Assembly: GCF_030445035.2 (NCBI RefSeq)
Contig: NC_080701.1
Coordinates: forward strand, 26,752,798-26,816,797
Length of the DNA: 64,000 bases
Direction of reading: 5' to 3'
DNA from: Dasypus novemcinctus
Taxonomy: Eukaryota; Chordata; Mammalia; Cingulata; Dasypodidae
This document shows positions 47,225-58,577 of this stretch, in pieces. Position numbers and translations under genes: made by a program. Under the pieces are notes generated by a model. That model was not told the origin of the DNA. It was given only the letters and a program-made list of their open reading frames with translations, and did no database searches. Position 1 is the first letter of the stretch; every line of letters begins with the position of its first letter.

Positions 47225-47891
47225 TGTTGTAGAACTTGAGAGAGTTTCAATTATTTGCGTATAGAAAGTCCAGGACTTAGGAATGATTTTGAGAAGGAAA
47301 AATGATTTATTGATGCGGGACTCTGGAGCTTTCTGTTTAAAACCCGAGCCTCAAACAAGATTTTCAAGTTCTTTTTATACAGGGTGGGGAGTCAAATGGT
47401 GCTTTTATCAAAGAAAACTACTTTCTTTGTTAGTTAAGTGTTTGCCTGAGTACCAGGTAGGTTCTGAATGAACATATCGCTCACACTTCAGGTGAGCTTG
47501 AATTAGCATCTTGCCCACATTGCGTCTGGATGCAACCTTGAATATACATTCAGTCTTATATCTTTTCTGAACATTAAAACCCGTATCACTTAACTGGATT
47601 TCTAGAGACTAGGCACACTTGGATACGGAATTAGATGATTTTGAATTTATGCACAGGCTATATTATACTTCCCACTCGAGGCCAAGTCCAAGTTCCCTTA
47701 AGCTTCGGCATCACCACCATTGGTTTCCCTGGACTGAGTGGTATGTATACAGAGTTTGCATTGCTAAATTGCCTCCCAGGACTGGAGTCATTGCCATCGT
47801 CACCAAGGGCGGGACTGCAGCCTCTTACTGTCCCACATCCACAAGTCAGGACACAAAGGGACCAACCGTCTCCCACCCATAGTCCACATCA
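47225..47891 (-). mobile_element. ERV-like solo LTR, minus
   Basis: Starts tgttgtagaacttgagag and ends agtccacatca. Flanks ctta and cttc could be a decayed 4-bp duplication. An extra ~170 bases near 47600-47740 are not in the shorter family members. Confidence 0.7.
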
Positions 47892-48690
47892 CTTCCGGTG
47901 AACTGCCCATTGTCTCATTGATTCCTGCCCGTGAGGAATTCATCCTGTGGTGGACGATGCAACATTTTAGTGGCCATGTGCCCTCCTCACATCAGAAACA
48001 TTCCCAGGTTATTAGGAAGCCCTCTTTGATTCCTTTCTTCCTAATTCCCTGGTTCTTATGACCTGTACTGCACAGCCTAGGGCTTAGTTATATGGTTTGG
48101 TTTTGTCCTCTGAAGAGTCCTGTGTCATAGCCATACCCCTAATTAGCTTGCAAAACCTTCCAGGGAGTTCTATGGCCCCTCCGTGTCCTCCCCACCACTG
48201 AGCCTGCAGCAGAAATTAATTTAGTGTTTGATTGCTTTTTACCTTGTAAGAAGATAATTAGCTAATTACAATAAATTATTTCCTCCTGATGAGTAAACTC
48301 TGTCCTTATCAAGATCACTCTTAATGATTGCTTTTCTATGCACACCCCCTTCTCCTACAGTCCCGGTGTCATATTGTAGTGACTGATAGCAGGAGTTTCA
48401 GAACAGGTAGGACGAGATGGTATTGCAAAAACGGGGTGAAGCTATGGGCCACCAAAATCTGGAGGCCTCCTTCTCCCTTTACACCTGACATGGGAAGCTG
48501 ACATAGGAGCAGTTTCCTAGATTCTTACCAACGTTCCATGGGAACCAGCTGCGTCTTTGCTTTTTTTGCCTCTTTTTCAAACTTTTAGTTGAAATAGAAA
48601 CCCAAAGTTTATGAGGCCAGGGAGAAATGGTGCCAGAGCCATTGGGTGGGAAAGGGATTTGTTGTATTTCCCTCCTGTGTCCCTTCTTCC
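47892..48690. other. Unassigned stretch
   Basis: About 800 bases, no feature seen. Confidence 0.4.
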
Positions 48691-48847
48691 CACTCTTTCC
48701 TTTTTTCCTTTTTATTAGGGAAGTTGTGGGCTTCTAGAACAATCGTGCATAAAATATAGGGTTCCTATACACCACCCTATTATTAACATCTTACGTTGAT
48801 GTTATACATTTGTTATAATTCATCAAAGCACATTTTTATAATTGTAC

Positions 48848-49314
48848 TGATGTAGGCTATGAGTTGGGGGGCTGTTCATCTATTCGTAGATAATCTGATC
48901 GGTATATTTTCTGTGCGATGCGTTTGAGACAGTGAGAACTGCAGCCCTGCCCTTGGTAACTATGACAACAACTCCCGTCCTGGAGAAAACAATTTAACAA
49001 TGCAAACTCTATAAATAATGCAGACCAAATGTGCTAAAAGCTTATCTAGAATGTATGAAGTCCATGCTAAAAGCTTACCTAGGATGTGGAAGATATATGC
49101 TAATGCAAGCCTATTGAGCACTGAAACAAAAGAACCATTTGGCCCTTCCTCTCTGTATAAAAGGAACTTGAAAATCTTGTTCGAGGCTTGGGTTTGAAAC
49201 GGAAAAACTGAGTCTGGCTGGCCATCAATAAATCATGTTTTCCTTCTCAAAATCATTCCTGAGTCCTGACCTTTCTATACGCAAATAATTGAACCTCCCT
49301 CGTCTTCTACAACA
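48848..49314 (+). mobile_element. ERV-like solo LTR, plus, with 4-bp target duplication
   Basis: A 467-base LTR from tgatgtaggctatgag to cgtcttctacaaca, starting TG and ending CA. The duplication gtac lies at 48844-48847 and 49315-49318. A TATA-like tataaaagg (49157) and poly-A signal aataaatcatg (49228) are in place. The 4-bp duplication fits class I (ERV1-like) endogenous retroviruses. No internal retroviral genes are present. Confidence 0.85.
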
Positions 49315-49479
49315 GTACTATTTATATTTGTTTTTTAATTATACTATCATATTTACTTTTATTATGGTACTGTTTATAGCCTTAATTTAGTGTTCACTGT
49401 CTGTGCTGTGCAGCTCCATGGATTTAAAAAAATTTTTATTCTAGTAACACATATACAACCTAAAATTTCCCCCTTAAAA

Positions 49480-49959
49480 TGTTGTAGAATATGAGAGCGG
49501 TTCAATTATTTGTGTATAGAAAGGCCAGGACTCAGGAATGATTTTGAGAAGGAAAAATGGTCTATTGACGGTGGCCAGACTCGGGAGCTTTCTGTTGCAA
49601 ACCCGAGCCCCAAACAAGATTTTCGAGTTTCTTTTATACAGAGAGGAAAGGTTAAATGGTCCTTTTGTTTCAGTTCTCAATAGGCTTGAATTAGCATATA
49701 TAGCTTCCACATCTTAAGTAAGCTTTTAGCATGGACTTCATACATTCTAGATGAGCTTTTAGCTTATCTTGGTTTGCACTTCCCCTGAATATTCCAAGTC
49801 TATAGAGTTCGCATTGATTAACTGTTTCCTGGGACTGGAGTCGTTGCCATGGTCACCAAGGGCAGGACTGCAGCCTCTTATCATCCCACACCCACAAGTC
49901 ACAGACAGCTTAGGTTATCTCTGAAGAGACAAAGAGCCTCCCACCCATAGCCCACATCA
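49480..49959 (-). mobile_element. ERV-like solo LTR, minus
   Basis: Starts tgttgtagaatatgag, ends agcccacatca; 480 bases. It is the inverse of the copy at 48848-49314. The antisense poly-A signal is mutated (caatag in place of caataa). Flanking duplications have decayed. Confidence 0.78.
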
Positions 49960-50060
49960 GAACCACATTCAAATAGATAATGCAGAGCTGCTAATTACAC
50001 TCACAGTGTTGTGCTACCTTCTCCACCATCCATTCTGATATTCGAGTTAGGTTGTTACTA

Positions 50061-51481
50061 AGACTGGGGAGTCTAACAGCTGGAAATGTTCATGGTTATA
50101 ACATATAATGCTCCTACATTTGTAATGGCAATATCTGATGCTGTCAAGTGCTCTTGCATCAGCAGAATACATCAAAACTTCAGGACCACTTCTTACTTTC
50201 CAGGTCTATGAATTCAGAACAGGAAACATTTTTAGAAACCACAGTCAGGGCTTGAAGACTAACTTATTCAAGATATGGACATTAAAATGATGTTTTCCCT
50301 ATAATTTCTTATTTAGGCAGGCGTTCTTGAATGCTGGCTTCTCAAAGCATAATGAAGGAGCTAGCAATTAATACCACACCTGATCCCTGCCTCCTAGTCA
50401 TCGTGAAATCACATTTGCTCATTAAGATGCTCATCACTCTAAGCCTCCACGAAAGAGTCCTTGACTAAGAGGCAGGAGACTTGGAACCTGATCCCTGATT
50501 TGCCAATGACCTTGAGCAAATCGCTTTGCTTCTTTGGTCTCCTTTTTCTAAAATGAGTAGAGTTGCAACTTTTCTATCTCCCTCCCGGGTCGTGAGGGTA
50601 AGCTGAGTGTGTGGCCATGGCCTCCCCTCCCCATTTAAAACCCCTCTGAGAAACTTTCGTTTCCTTTCATCCTGTATACAGAGCCCATCGCTTTAATGTG
50701 TTCTGTACTATTATCACAAGAACGGCTGGAGAAAAGGGCCAAGGTAGGTCAACAGGGGAGGCCAAAGGGGAAATGGAGAAACCAAAGACCAGGCTGTACC
50801 CATTGGCTCTCGTCCAGCCTGGTTGTCTTCTTATCTTGTCACTGGTTCTCCCAAACGCCCCTGGATGTCACCAATGCTGACTCTTTGCAGTCCCCGTTCT
50901 GTGTTTTTCGGATGTGGAAGCACCCACGCCAGGGGCTCCATGCTGCACCATCTGCTGCACCTTCCCAGTGGGCTCAGTGTTTCCATTTCTGGGTGGGCAG
51001 CTGGGCCAGCTCCCCCTGGCTTCCCCTGGCTTCACCTCCCTACCAACGCCAGGTTCTCCCACGGCATTGCCCGCCAGCCTGCCTGGGACCCTGGGTTGTG
51101 CTGATGAGCAGCGAACTCAGCTGGTGGGAAATATTATGCAATTTCTAGGGATTATGGTAATGTGTATTCACCCTCAATTTAATCATAAGTATAGACGGTT
51201 AAGCACTGGATTATAGACATCAGAAGTTGACGGTTTACTGAAAATCAAGAGGGCAGTACAGTGTTATCCAATGGTACATATTATTAAGAGAGAAAAAGGA
51301 AGCGTTTTCAAACGTTCCCTCTGCGTGTAATTTACTCTGATGAATACCCGCAGAGTTTGTGATTCATGTCAAATACAAGTTAATTTTCCCTGTGGCTCTT
51401 TCCCATGAATTTGCCATTCAATGTAAAATGCAAGGCCATACCTATTTAATCTCAACGCTACTGGAGTTCCAGAAAACCCTT
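50061..51481. other. Unassigned single-copy-looking stretch
   Basis: About 1.4 kb. The part 50.7-51.1 kb is GC-richer with overlapping frames on both strands, the longest 150 codons at 50696-51148. None has a domain or splice context I can support. Confidence 0.4.
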
Positions 51482-51497
51482 ACTAAATTATAATTCT

Positions 51498-51681
51498 TTT
51501 TTATTTTTTTATTTTTATTTTTATTTTATTTAAAGATTTATTTTTATTATTTCATTCCTTGCACATGGCAGCACTGCACATGGGCCAGCTCACCACATGG
51601 GTCAGGAGGCTCTGGGGATCGAACCCTGGACCCTCCATATGGTAGACAGACACTCTATCAGTTGAGCCACATCCGTTTCCC
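51498..51681 (-). repeat. DAS-type SINE with internal deletion
   Basis: Head and A-tail are joined with most of the body missing (184 bases instead of about 400). The 16-bp duplication actaaattataattct at 51482-51497 and 51682-51697 is perfect. Confidence 0.92.
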
Positions 51682-51697
51682 ACTAAATTATAATTCT

Positions 51698-52264
51698 ATT
51701 CCTTATCTCATTTGTCAGCTCTAGGTCATATGTACCTTTGACTCTGTTAGCCCCCTCCACCTTTTAATTGGACTTTCCTGGGGTCCCACACATGGGACAT
51801 CCTTGCAGAGAAACCTTTCTCTCCTATTAGCTCCTCAACAACCTTCTTCCAAGAGTCCCTCATCTGGCCTCCAGAGATGCCCATTCTCATTTTTACCTCA
51901 TTAAAAAAAACAAGAAAAAATAACCAGCAATGAACCCAGATATGCTTATTCAAATGTTTCACTATACAGTTTTGAGGGTTATCATCAGCCCTGGTCTTTA
52001 ATACTTGGGAGTCGAATGGGATCTACATATTAAACAAGAATCAACAGCTTTCACTGGGATCCTAAATCTCGTCAGTTCCTTGATGTCTTTTTTTCCTTCT
52101 GAAAAAAATACGTACTACAAGAGAACAGAGCTTCTCCTTTTAGGAAAAGAAGCTAATATTCCAGGTGCTTAACTGAATTATTAAAACACCAACAGATGGC
52201 ACTGATGCTAGAAAATCATTTTCAGAGTATCTAACTGGATGTATCCCTGCTGTATCAAAGGCCA
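51698..52264. other. Unassigned stretch
   Basis: About 570 bases, nothing supportable. Confidence 0.4.
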
Positions 52265-52462
52265 ACCCCTCCTTCTAGATTTATTGCTTTAGTTCTTATG
52301 TGTATATGTAGGTCTTTGGTCCATTTTGACCAAATTTTTGTAATGGTTTGAGGTACAGATCCACCTACCTACTTTTGGATATGGCTGTCCCAGCACCATT
52401 TGTCAAAGAGACTATTCTTTCCCCTTGAGTGGACTTGGCATCCTTGTCAAAAATCAGTTGGC

Positions 52463-52582
52463 TGGGCCTGACAATGCAAGTGGACACAGAAGAACACATG
52501 AATGGACACAGAAAGCAGACAGTGGGGGGGGGGGGGGGAAGGAAGCAGAGAGAAATAAACAAAATAAATCCTAAAAAAAAAA
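52463..52582 (+). repeat. 5'-truncated DAS-type SINE
   Basis: Only the 3' end (caagtggacacagaagaaca, G-run, A-tail). It lies between two copies of aaaaatcagttggc. Confidence 0.85.
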
Positions 52583-52597
52583 AAAAATCAGTTGGCC

Positions 52598-53020
52598 AGA
52601 GAGTGGATTTGGCTCAACTGATAGATCATCCGTCTACCATATAAGAGGTCCAGGGTTCAAACCCAGGGCCTCCTGACCCATGTGGTAAGCTGGCCCATGT
52701 GCAGTGCTGATATGCGCAAGGAGTGCCATGCAATGCAGGGGTGTCCCTCGCATAGGGGAGCCCCAAGTACAAGGAGTGCTCCCTGTAAGGAGAGCTGCCC
52801 TGCATGAAAAAAGCACAGCCTGCCTAGGAGTGGCGCTGCACACACAGAGAGCGGACATGGCAAGATGATGCAACTAAAAGAGACACAGATTCCCGGTGCC
52901 ACTGAAAAGAATGCAAGTGGACACAGGAGAACACACAGCGAATGGATACAGAGAGCAGACAACAGGGGGCGGGGGGGCGGGGAGGGGAGACAAATAAATA
53001 AAAAATAAATCTTAAAAAAA
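52598..53020 (+). repeat. DAS-type SINE, full copy
   Basis: Head gatttggctcaactgatag and B box gggttcaaaccc. It is flanked by aaaaatcagttggcc and aaaaattagttggcc, and directly follows the truncated copy. Confidence 0.9.
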
Positions 53021-54330
53021 AAAAATTAGTTGGCCATAGGTGTCAGGGTTAATTTCTGAACTCTCCATTTGATTCCACTGGTCTATATGCCTGTCTTTAT
53101 GACAGGACTATGCTGTTTTGATTACTGCAGATTTGTAATAACTTTTAAAATTGGAAAGTGTGAGTCCTCCAACGCTTCTCTTATTTTTCTTCTTTTTCAA
53201 TATGGTTTTGGCTATCTGGGGACCCTTGTCTTCCAAATAAATTTGATGATTGGCTTTTCCATTTCTGCAAAGAAGACTGTTGGAATTTTGATTGGGATTG
53301 TATTGAATCTGTACATCACTTTGAGTAGAATTGACATCTAAGTGATATTTTTTTCTTCCAGTCCATGAATACAGAAGGTCCTCTCATTTATTTAGCTCTT
53401 CTCTAATTTCTTTCAGCAATTTTTGTAGTTTTCTATGTACAAGACCTTTACATCCTTGGTTAATTTTTTCCTTAGATATTTGATATTTTAGTTGCTATTG
53501 TAAATGAAATTTTGTTCTTAATTTTCTCTTTAGATTGTTCGTTACTGGTGTATAGAAAACTACTGATTTTTTTTTTTTTTGCTACTACTGATTTTTTATG
53601 ATTGATCTTGTACCCTGCCACTTGTTGAATTTGTTTCTCAGCTCTAGTAGTTTCGTTGCAGCTTTTCAGGATGTTCTATATAAAGATCACATCATCTGCA
53701 ACTTTTACTTCTTTCTTCCAATTTGAATGACTTGCCTAACTGCGCTGGATAGAACTTCCAGTATAATGTTGAATAATAGCGTTGACAGTGGGCATCCTGT
53801 TTTCCTGATCTTAGGGAAAAAGTTTTCAGTCTTTTACCATAGAGTATGATGTTAGCTGTGACTTTTTATACGTGCTCTTTATCATGTTAAGGAAGTTTCC
53901 TTCTATTCCTTGTTTTCATGTGTTTTTTTCCAAAAAGGAGTGCATTTTGATGCCTTTTCTGTATCACTTGAGATGATCATCTGGTTTTTTTTTTTCTTTG
54001 CTCTACTAATGTGGTGTATTATACTAATTGATTTTCTTATTTTGAACCACCCTTGCATACTTGGGATAAACCCAGCTGATCATAGTGTATAATTCTTTTA
54101 ATGTACCATTGGACCCACTGAGTCTAAATTTCTATTATTATTATATTTTCAGAAATACTATTTGCTATTTTTTCAAATCTGTCTGGTCTTTTTAATGGTA
54201 TCTTTTCTTGCTTACGGTTTTGATTCCCTCTACCTATTTAAACTTTGTGAATCACTTGTTTCATATTCTCTGGGTGACAACTCCAGCATCTGATGCTCTT
54301 GGAGGAATCTAACTCCGCTACTGCTGTGTC

Positions 54331-54899
54331 TGCTGATTCTTGCTTATGGAAGCTTGTTTCCTCATCTGTTTTGTAATTGGGGTTGTGAACTCATGTGTTC
54401 CTTATTGGGATTTATTTGTGGAATCTTATGACGCTTTGGTTGAGTGAGCAAACCTCCAAAAAGAATTTATATTAAATTCTTCCAGATGTCCTCAACCCAA
54501 GATCACTCTACGTTCTCAGCTCTGGGGCTTTGAATGTCCCAGGCAATTAAAATTCATCCCCCAAATCCATGTCAGTGAAGATGTTGGTTATAAGTTTGGG
54601 GGGATTGTTTTTCCCTGCACGTAAGCCAGGCTAAAGCAGATAAGTTTCTTTGTCATGTCCCCTCTGTTGCTGTGTGGAGTTTTCAGGTCCACTTTTTCGC
54701 TGAAGGTGGAAAATACATATAAGGAATCTCATTTTCAACTTTCCAACATAGGGAGTCCAAAGCCTTGTTCCCTAGTCCATGATGCCATTAAAACTCAAGG
54801 CTCTTGGAAAGTGGTAATGGTAAACTCCACGGGGTCTAGGTGCAGAAGTTGTTAGAACCTGCTTATCACTGTGGTTTTCTGCTCTCTCTTCATTTTATT
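54331..54899. other. Unassigned stretch
   Basis: About 570 bases, no feature seen. Confidence 0.4.
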
Positions 54900-54996
54900 T
54901 TATTTTATTGTTTTTTAAAGGAGGTACGAGGGATTGAACCCAGGACCTCATACATGGGAGACAGGTGCTCAACCACTGAGCTACAACAGCTCCCCT
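54900..54996 (-). repeat. tRNA-Ala-derived SINE monomer
   Basis: On the minus strand: agctgttgtagctcagtgg, then gggttcaatccctcg, then cctcctttaaaaa. A single head without the DAS body. Confidence 0.7.
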
Positions 54997-57557
54997 CTTC
55001 ATTTTCATGTCTGGGATCTTTCCTTGCTGTATTGAAAGTGCAGTCACATATTTAAAAGAAAGCCTTTTAAATTGATTGTATCCAGCATATTTAGTTGTTT
55101 TATTCAGCATTGTTTTAGCAGGATATCTTCTCCACCATATTACAGGAAAAGAAAAGTTTCCTCCATATTCAGAATCGCTTTTCCCTTAGGAAAAAAAAAC
55201 AAATAGCAAAACTCTTGTATAAAGAGAAATATTACCCTAACCAGAGAAGTAAAATCCTAGAAGTCAATCTACCTAGATATACAACTGTTGCTTACATCTT
55301 GAATTGAGCTACACAAACCCAGATGTAGCAACAGGGGAATTTATATGTGTGCGTATTTATGTATATACATATATGTGTATCTCCTTGCCTCTCTAATGTG
55401 AATTCAGTTCTAGCATTAATGTAATTATATGAGGCAAATGAAGGATTAGTTAAGAAATAAACAGGGTCAAAGATATTGATGAGTAAGAGACCGGGGCATC
55501 TTGGGGGAGGATCAGGAATTCCCGTTAGGTTCAATTTCACCAACATGTGGGAACGACTGTCTGGATCCTAGATGCAAACCAGGTTAGGCTTCCTCTTAAC
55601 CAAATTGAATCGTCTCCTAGCAGAATTATTTGCATGGTGGCACTTGAAATTGCTAATGCCAGATTGTCCCACAACATGTAATATCGGGTGGCTGCCTTGG
55701 CATAGATAACTGCCTGCCAGGCACGCCTCTCAACGTCCATGGTACACATTTACCTAAACAGATGGTTCTCTAAACTGGCCCATCAGTTTTGCAAATTAGA
55801 AACTGCTTCAAGTGAAGGAGTAACAATGGGCTGCTTCAGAAACAGCTCTAGATGACCTGATGGAAAAAGACTCTCTTGGCTGGTAAGAGCATGTGTTCGG
55901 ATGCGGTGGCAGGGACCTGGGGACAGTTTTCAATACTCACGGTCCATTGGATTGACTTCTTTCTATCCCAAGTGGTTCGACTGTGTGTGTGTGCCATTTT
56001 CATGCCATCTTCCCTCTATCAGTGCTGGCAATAGTTTTGGGAGGGAGTAGAGAGGAACAGGGAGTTTTATTTCAGAGCCCAGGTTAAAATCCCAGCGCTG
56101 ACGCTTACCACCACCATGAGTGTAGGAAAAAACTTCCCCGAGCTCAGTTGCCTCCGTGAAAACTGTAGAAAATAATAGCGCATACCTCATATGAAGTCCA
56201 AATAAGATAAAGTCTTCACCACATTTCTTGGCACACGTTAAGCACTCAATAAACGCAAGCTCTTAGTTTTATGGGTGGTAGTGGCAGCGAGGGCTGAGCA
56301 GCTGCGGAAAAAGTGAGCAAGAGGGAATGCCATCGGCTCTGCTTTCATTCCACCTAGCATTGTTTTTTTTTTCCACCTTTTCATCCAAAGCACAGGACTT
56401 GGACATGTCCTGGACCTGTTTATATCCTGTTCTACCCTGTGCCTTTGTAAAACCAAATTGCTTAGAATAGGTCACAAAGCAACGTGTCTCCTGACTTGAC
56501 ACATAGACGTTTCTTTTTCACCCATGCAAGGCTGGCTGTGGCCACGCAGTGGAGGCTGTGTACACTGTGTGGCTGTCACTGTGCAGCTCCCCTACTGCCC
56601 AGACAGAGGCAGAGAGCGCCCAGAGGACTCCCCTCCCCTCTTCCATGTGTCCATTCCTCACGGCCCCTGGTCAGCTCTAGGCACGTGGCTCTTCCTGACT
56701 GCCAGCGGGCTGGGATGGAAAGGTGGGGGGCCACGTGGAGAATTGGTGGGCAGTACGGTTTCTGCTGCAGCGAGTCTCCTGGCCTCTCTGGACCTCCATT
56801 TCCTTATCCGCAAACTGGAAATTCATGTCTTCTCAGGCTGCCGTGAAGATGAATGTACATGGGGAGAATTCACAGTTCATATGTCAGACACCCAGTAGGA
56901 AACAGAGGCACACTGGCAAGGATTTATTGTCTCCTAGACGACAATATTGATGGGCCTGGGTACAGAGGTGAGGGCAGGTTACACAGGAACTCTTAAGGAA
57001 CGGTGGCTGAGGTAAGAGACTTTAGAAGTGGGCTGAGCCCACCGGAAGCCAGAGGGCAAGGGGGCCTGGGCGGGGCATCCTGTAGATGTCACCTCCCTGG
57101 GCACAGACCAGGGTGGATCTGAGTGGAGAGGGGGTGGCAAATATTACATGGTACATAGTACAGCAGGTGTCCAGGAATGCTCATTACATCTGAAAAGCTC
57201 CACTTGCCATCTCCATTGAGTTGGAGGTGTTGAGTGTGGGTAACTTCCCACCCCCCACCTTGGCCCAGCTCTCTCTCTGCTCTTTCTCTCCCCCTTCACT
57301 GAAGCAGCTGGTATTACTAGAAAGGGCTGTGACTGCAGACCCCAGGTTATAGCGTACGGCTGAGGAATCTGTATCTGTGACAAATGTCACAGCCATCACA
57401 CACATGTTGCTCTCCTCTTGGACATGCTTGGGCTTGGTGTAGAGAGAGCTTTCACACCTCTGCCTTAACACCCCTGGGTTCCTCACACTCTCCTGAGAAA
57501 AGAGAGGACTGACGAGGAAATCCAGGATTTCGATACCCATAGTTCATCACCTGTTTT
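54997..57557. other. Unassigned single-copy-looking stretch
   Basis: About 2.5 kb. GC-rich between 56.5 and 57.4 kb, with overlapping frames (for example 56484-56846 and 56524-56898 plus, 57184-57540 minus). No domain and no consistent exon-intron structure was found. Confidence 0.4.
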
Positions 57558-57930
57558 TGTTACCTAGGGCTGCATAACTAAGTACTGCCAACTGGGTGGC
57601 TCCAAACAACAGAAACCTATTGCCTCACAGTTCTGGAAGCTTCCCTCTGAAGTCCGTTGGGGAGAGCCTATTCCATGCCTCGCCACTGGCCATGACTCGC
57701 CGGCCATCTATGACGTTCTCCGCCTCCGTTGTGACATGGCGAGCCCCACTCTGGCTGTCTGTGTCTAATTCTCCCCTTCTTAAAAGGACACCAGCCGTAT
57801 TGGCTAGGGCGGCCTGGAGGCAGCTAGACTCGTCTTCTCTAGTCCCACTGCAAAGACCCTATTTCCAAAGCAGATCCCAGGACCAGGAGGCGGGACTTGA
57901 GCTTGTCTTCTGGGGACAAGCGATTCAACC
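57558..57930 (-). mobile_element. MaLR-like LTR relic, antisense
   Basis: gttacctagggctgcataac, ctgggtggctccaaac, attgcctcacagttctgg, aaaaggacaccagccgtattgg, gcaaagaccctatttccaaag follow the antisense of an MLT1-class LTR. Confidence 0.6.
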
Positions 57931-58200
57931 CACTGCCATCTCCCCTGGACCACTGCCATCGCCTCCTACCTGGCCTCACGGCTCCCTGCCAACTCCATGC
58001 TAAGAGGACTACACCTGTTTTTAAAAGCACTCAACGCTTCCTTCGCTCATGGAGAACAAGGACCAAACTCCTCAGCCTGTGATCCAAAGCTACCACCCCA
58101 CCTCCCACCTCCCAGTCTTGCCCCCACCACATCCTCCACGTTAGGAACACTTGGTCCGCACCTAAGCAGTCGGTTTCCCACACTTAACCTCCTGGGGTCT

Positions 58201-58577
58201 TGCTCCTCCTGCATACGTGGCCACCAAGTGCTCCTCCTGCACACGCAGCCACCGCAGTGCTCTTCATGCACATGCGGCCACCCGTGTGCTCCCCCTACAC
58301 ATGTAGCCACCTGAGTGCTCTCCCTGTACACACGGCCACCTCAATGCTCCCCCTGCACATGTGGCCATCCAAGTGCTTCCCCTGCACACGCGGCCACCTC
58401 AGTGCCACCCCTGCACATGCGGCCACCTCAGTGCCCCCTCTGCACACGCGGCCGCCCGAGTGCTCCCCCTGCACACACGGCTGCCTCAGTGCTCCCCCTG
58501 CACACGTGGCCACTGAGTGCTCCCCCTGCACACGCGGCTGCCTCAGTGCTCCCCCTGCACACGCGGCCACTTGCAGA
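58201..58577. repeat. 29-bp GC-rich minisatellite, 13 units
   Basis: Thirteen head-to-tail units of the pattern tgctccccctgcacacgcgg plus ccacctcag, with one unit of 28 (58506 region), one of 28 at the start and one of 30 at the end. Units 7-13 are the most alike; the first six are more diverged. Confidence 0.92.

Larger units (their letters stand above)
48695..50060 (-). mobile_element. LINE-1 3' region, antisense, split by two LTRs
   Basis: Segments 48695-48843 (caccctattattaacatc, tataattgtact), 49319-49479 (gttcactgtctgtgctgtgc, acatatacaacctaaaatttcccc) and 49960-50060 (ccacattcaaatagataatg, gtgttgtgctacc) read in order as one antisense L1 3' end. Confidence 0.6.
52265..54330 (-). mobile_element. 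LINE-1 ORF2, antisense, with two SINE insertions
   Basis: Reads as antisense L1 ORF2: gtctttggtccattttgacc, ccagcaccatttgtc, acttggcatccttgtc, aactctccatttgattcc, gattgggattgtattgaatc, cttgtaccctgccacttg, ggcatcctgttttcctgatc, accacccttgcatacttggg. All frames are broken. The part after 54120 is less certain. Confidence 0.72.

Noticed and set aside
43107..49959. Intact endogenous retrovirus
   Set aside because: Only LTRs are present. No gag, pol or env reading frame was found between or near them.
50696..51148. Candidate coding region of 150 codons
   Set aside because: Three frames and the opposite strand are all open over the same bases, which reflects composition; no domain is visible.
58201..58577. 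CRISPR-like array
   Set aside because: The 29-bp units are contiguous with no spacers and lie in mammalian DNA.
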